From Ornithinicoccus hortensis (GTDB lineage: Bacteria; Actinomycetota; Actinomycetes; Actinomycetales; Dermatophilaceae): DNA of 64,000 nucleotides. Under the pieces are notes generated by a model. That model worked only from the letters and a program-made list of their open reading frames with translations. It did no database searches and had not been told where the DNA came from. Of the stretch, positions 61,847-64,000 are shown one piece after another. The DNA is taken from positions 2,604,001 through 2,668,000 of the forward strand of contig NZ_VFOP01000001.1 of the NCBI RefSeq assembly GCF_006716185.1, written 5' to 3'. Position numbers and translations under genes: made by a program. Each line of letters opens with the position of its first letter. Position 1 is the stretch's first letter.

Positions 61847-62128
61847 ATGGCCACCACCGGCAAGAACGAAACCCCCTTCCCCACCGCCGACGAGGCCGTC
61901 GAGCGCATCCGTGAGCTCAACGAGAAGCTGATCGCCGCCGCCAAGCAGAGCGGCAACGTGTCCCTCGACGCCTACGAGAAGACCCTGAAGGACATGCTCG
62001 CCTTCTCCCAGAAGGCCGCCGGCGCGACCCAGCTGGACTTCGTGCAGGCCGTCACCCAGGCGCACTCCACCTACATCAGCGACATCAGCAAGGCGTTCAC
62101 CACCGCCGCCCGCGAGGCGCTGAAGTAA
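61847..62128 (+). CDS. Phasin-like granule-associated protein
   Basis: The 93-residue helical protein (ADEAVERIRELNEKLIAAAKQ; DAYEKTLKDMLAFSQKAAGATQL; AFTTAAREALK) has the length, alanine-rich amphipathic helices and lack of cysteine typical of short actinobacterial phasins. It would coat PHA granules. A textbook AAAGGAGG ribosome site at 61833-61840 and a strong, operator-covered promoter point to abundant, regulated expression. A hairpin terminator follows. Confidence 0.8.
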   Translation: MATTGKNETPFPTADEAVERIRELNEKLIAAAKQSGNVSLDAYEKTLKDMLAFSQKAAGATQLDFVQAVTQAHSTYISDISKAFTTAAREALK

Positions 62129-62175
62129 GTCGGCACCGCGTAGCCTACTCTGCAGTAGGCCCAGTAGTCCGGGTT

Positions 62176-62207
62176 CGGCCCGGGCCCGTCACCCCGGGTC
62201 CGGGCCG
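62176..62207 (+). terminator. Hairpin terminator after the phasin gene
   Basis: A 13-base-pair stem with one G-T pair (62176-62188 with 62195-62207, six-base loop) lies 47 bases after the phasin stop. A smaller perfect hairpin GCCTACT/AGTAGGC at 62143-62160 precedes it and may be an operator for the next gene. Confidence 0.7.
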
Positions 62208-62253
62208 TCCTCATGCTGTGGCCCCGTTCGTCCCACGTGAATCTGGAGTGCAT

Positions 62254-63933
62254 ATGACCGCCACCACCAGCAGCAGCCGCAACAGCACCGGCCCCATCGA
62301 GCTGGCCTTCGAGCCGATTGTGGGTGCCTACCTGGAGCACGTGAGGGAGCCGCAGCTGAGTCGGTGGGCGTTCGCCCCGTTCGACGCGATGACCGCGATC
62401 ACCACCGGCTGGGTGGACTACCTGACCCGTGCCGTGGAGCGGCGCGCCACGCCGCTGGACCTGGCCCACGACGCCCTGGAGTGGTGGCAGGCCGTGCACA
62501 CCAAGGTGGAGCCGACCTGGTCCACCCCGTTCCGGGTGGAGCGCGAATGGGCCACCGCCCGGCTGCTGGACTTCTCCGACGCGGACACCGCGATGGTCCC
62601 GACCGTGATCCTGCCGCCGCAGGCCGGTCACGCCTCCACGATCGTGGACTACACGCAGACCCAGAGCCAGGTGCGCACCGCCCTGCAGAACGGCCTGGAC
62701 CGACTCTACGTGCTGGAGTGGAAGGGCGCGACGGAGGAGACCAAGGACACCACGATCGAGGACTACATCACGATCCTCGACGACACCGCCGCCGCGCTGG
62801 GCGGCAAGATCAACCTGGTCGGCGACTGCCAGGGCGGCTGGCTCGCCGCGATCTACGCGGCGCTGCGTCCCGGCGTCGTGAACAGCCTGGCGATCGGGGC
62901 GGCCCCCATCGACTTCCACGCCGGCTACTCGGCGATCCGCGACTGGACCGAGGCCTTCCGCGCGACGGGCGAGCTCGCGGCATACCGGGGCATGGTCGCC
63001 CTTGGCGGCGGGGTCTACCGCGGCCAGAACCAGGTCACCGGCTTCAAGATGCTCGAGCCCGCCGGCCAGGTCCAGCGGCAGATGGATCTGTGGGCGCACA
63101 TCGACGACCCGGACTTCGTGCAGCGCTACCGCGACTTCGTCACCTGGTTCGAGTGGGACCAGGACATGGCCGGCACCTTCTACCTGTGGGTGGTCGAGCA
63201 CCTGTTCATGAACAACGAGCTCGTCAAGGGCACCCTCCGGGTGGCCGGCGAGACGGTCGACCTCGGCAAGATCACGGTGCCGCTCTACCTCCTCGCCGGG
63301 ACCAACGACCACATCACCCCGCCCGAGCAGGTCTGGGCCCTGGTGGAGCACGCCAACACCCCGGCGCAGGACGTGCACAGCCGGCTCCTGGAGGCGGGCC
63401 ACCTGGGCCTGTTCATGGGCCGTCAGGCGCTGCGCGAGCACTGGGGTCCGATCTTCGGGGACATCCGCACCATCTCCCGGGTGGAGCCCCGCAAGACCGC
63501 GGCTCCCAAGACCGAGGACGAGCCGGCTGCCACGCCGGCCAAGCGCACGACCACGGCCGCCAAGCCCAAGGCCACCCGTAAGGCCGCGCCCGCCAAGCGG
63601 AAGGCGACGCCGGCCAAGCGGACCGCGGCAGCGACGACGACTTCCCGGGCCACCAGCGAGCCGAAGGCGGCCACCTCAAAGGTTGCGACAGCGAAGGCTG
63701 AGGAGAAGGTCACCAAGCCGAGGGCCACCAAGCGGTCCACGGCTGCCGTCAAGCCGCCGGCGAAGGCCGCGACGCCGAAGCCCACCACGGCGCAGGCCGA
63801 GCCGAAGGACACCGCGCCAAAGACCACCACGGGCCAGGCCGCCAAGCGCTCCACGGTGGCCTCCACGCCGCCGGCGAAGGCTGCCGACACCCCGGTGGCG
63901 GACACCCCGAAGTCCACCGACACCCCGGACTGA
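62254..63933 (+). CDS. PhaC-like alpha/beta hydrolase with histone-H1-like C-terminal tail
   Basis: Residues 1-410 form a PhaC-related alpha/beta hydrolase: nucleophile in GDCQGGW (Cys192), Asp352 in TNDHITP and His383 in EAGHLGLFMG. The last 140 residues are a low-complexity tail of Lys/Ala/Pro/Thr units (KRTTTAAKPKATRKAAPAKRK and similar), like histone H1 or the PhaF phasin of pseudomonads, whose tail binds DNA. The core could be a second synthase subunit or a depolymerase, since both use a cysteine box in this family. The tail suggests that granules are tied to the nucleoid. The ATG at 62254 follows GGAG. Confidence 0.82.
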   Translation: MTATTSSSRNSTGPIELAFEPIVGAYLEHVREPQLSRWAFAPFDAMTAITTGWVDYLTRAVERRATPLDLAHDALEWWQAVHTKVEPTWSTPFRVEREWATARLLDFSDADTAMVPTVILPPQAGHASTIVDYTQTQSQVRTALQNGLDRLYVLEWKGATEETKDTTIEDYITILDDTAAALGGKINLVGDCQGGWLAAIYAALRPGVVNSLAIGAAPIDFHAGYSAIRDWTEAFRATGELAAYRGMVALGGGVYRGQNQVTGFKMLEPAGQVQRQMDLWAHIDDPDFVQRYRDFVTWFEWDQDMAGTFYLWVVEHLFMNNELVKGTLRVAGETVDLGKITVPLYLLAGTNDHITPPEQVWALVEHANTPAQDVHSRLLEAGHLGLFMGRQALREHWGPIFGDIRTISRVEPRKTAAPKTEDEPAATPAKRTTTAAKPKATRKAAPAKRKATPAKRTAAATTTSRATSEPKAATSKVATAKAEEKVTKPRATKRSTAAVKPPAKAATPKPTTAQAEPKDTAPKTTTGQAAKRSTVASTPPAKAADTPVADTPKSTDTPD

Positions 63934-64000
63934 GCCCGGACGGGCCAGCTCCTTCTGCGCTCCGGACACCCCGCGGAGCGGACCGGCCCGGTTCTCAGTA

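Noticed and set aside
63500-63920. Low-complexity end of the last gene as a frameshift artefact
   Set aside because: The Lys/Ala/Pro/Thr composition stays in frame to a single stop codon and matches known histone-like tails.

Overview
The window is high-GC DNA (coding regions look to be roughly 70% G+C) with frequent GTG starts, tightly packed and translationally overlapping genes, an F420-type DUF385 protein and a tRNA gene without encoded CCA. This points to an actinobacterium. The recurring GGCATAC/GTATGCC words and the gene content make me think of the Intrasporangiaceae/Ornithinimicrobiaceae group, but that placement is inference. I see no phage, insertion sequence with a transposase, or CRISPR array.

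Layout. 1-1.3 kb: an AbiEi/DUF559-type gene framed by two 83-base inverted repeats. 1.3-6.1 kb: a DUF385 protein, a nitroreductase, then an operon of an Lgt-like lipoprotein diacylglyceryl transferase, a radical SAM enzyme resembling the MJ0619/tetraether-synthase class, and three small membrane proteins. 6.1-10.1 kb: GNAT, thrS, a DUF998 membrane protein and a methyltransferase. 10.1-19.4 kb: 2-hydroxyacid metabolism and transport (FAD/Fe-S D-2-hydroxyacid dehydrogenase, class V aminotransferase, LysR, a lower-GC GntP permease, IclR, an MFS carrier).

19.5-36 kb is the most unusual region. Four genes encode a split pyruvate-phosphate-dikinase/PEP-synthase-like phosphotransfer system: a free-standing phosphohistidine domain, a 477-residue unknown protein, a small winged-helix-like protein, and a PPDK-like protein with a degenerate PEP/pyruvate barrel. 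A leftward operon follows (a DUF7064/7065-like protein, a HAD phosphatase with a Cys-rich tail, a tyrosine-phosphatase-like protein). Then comes a bacterial microcompartment (BMC) operon: BMC-P, BMC-H, CoA-acylating aldehyde dehydrogenase, EutJ-like chaperone, BMC-T, malate-dehydrogenase-like enzyme with a targeting-type N-terminus, zinc alcohol dehydrogenase, and a PucR-type regulator that carries a one-base frameshift. A second BMC-H gene lies opposite. None of the classical signature enzymes (diol dehydratase, ethanolamine lyase, glycyl radical enzyme) is present. A 27-base inverted repeat, GGACAA-N15-TTGTCC, lies about 60 bases upstream of the probable start sites of the phosphotransfer operon, the BMC operon and (with one weak arm) the lone BMC-H gene, which ties them into one regulon. 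My reading is a metabolosome whose entry reaction is ATP-dependent phosphorylation of an unknown alcohol, aldehyde or phenol-like substrate.

36-45.8 kb: tRNA-Val(CAC), aminodeoxychorismate-lyase-like enzyme, pta-ackA, a deaminase, RDD and SRPBCC proteins, a Zur-controlled AztD-like zinc-binding lipoprotein, and a BASS transporter. 45.9-56 kb: glycine-betaine-type ABC transporter, LysR, and a demethylation set (DgcA-like flavoprotein, Rieske oxygenase and its reductase, zinc alcohol dehydrogenase), which together suggest uptake and stepwise N-demethylation of a betaine. 56-64 kb: a large AAA-ATPase/TPR protein, ArsC, and a polyhydroxyalkanoate locus (XRE regulator, PhaC, phasin-like protein, and a PhaC-like hydrolase with a histone-H1-like tail).
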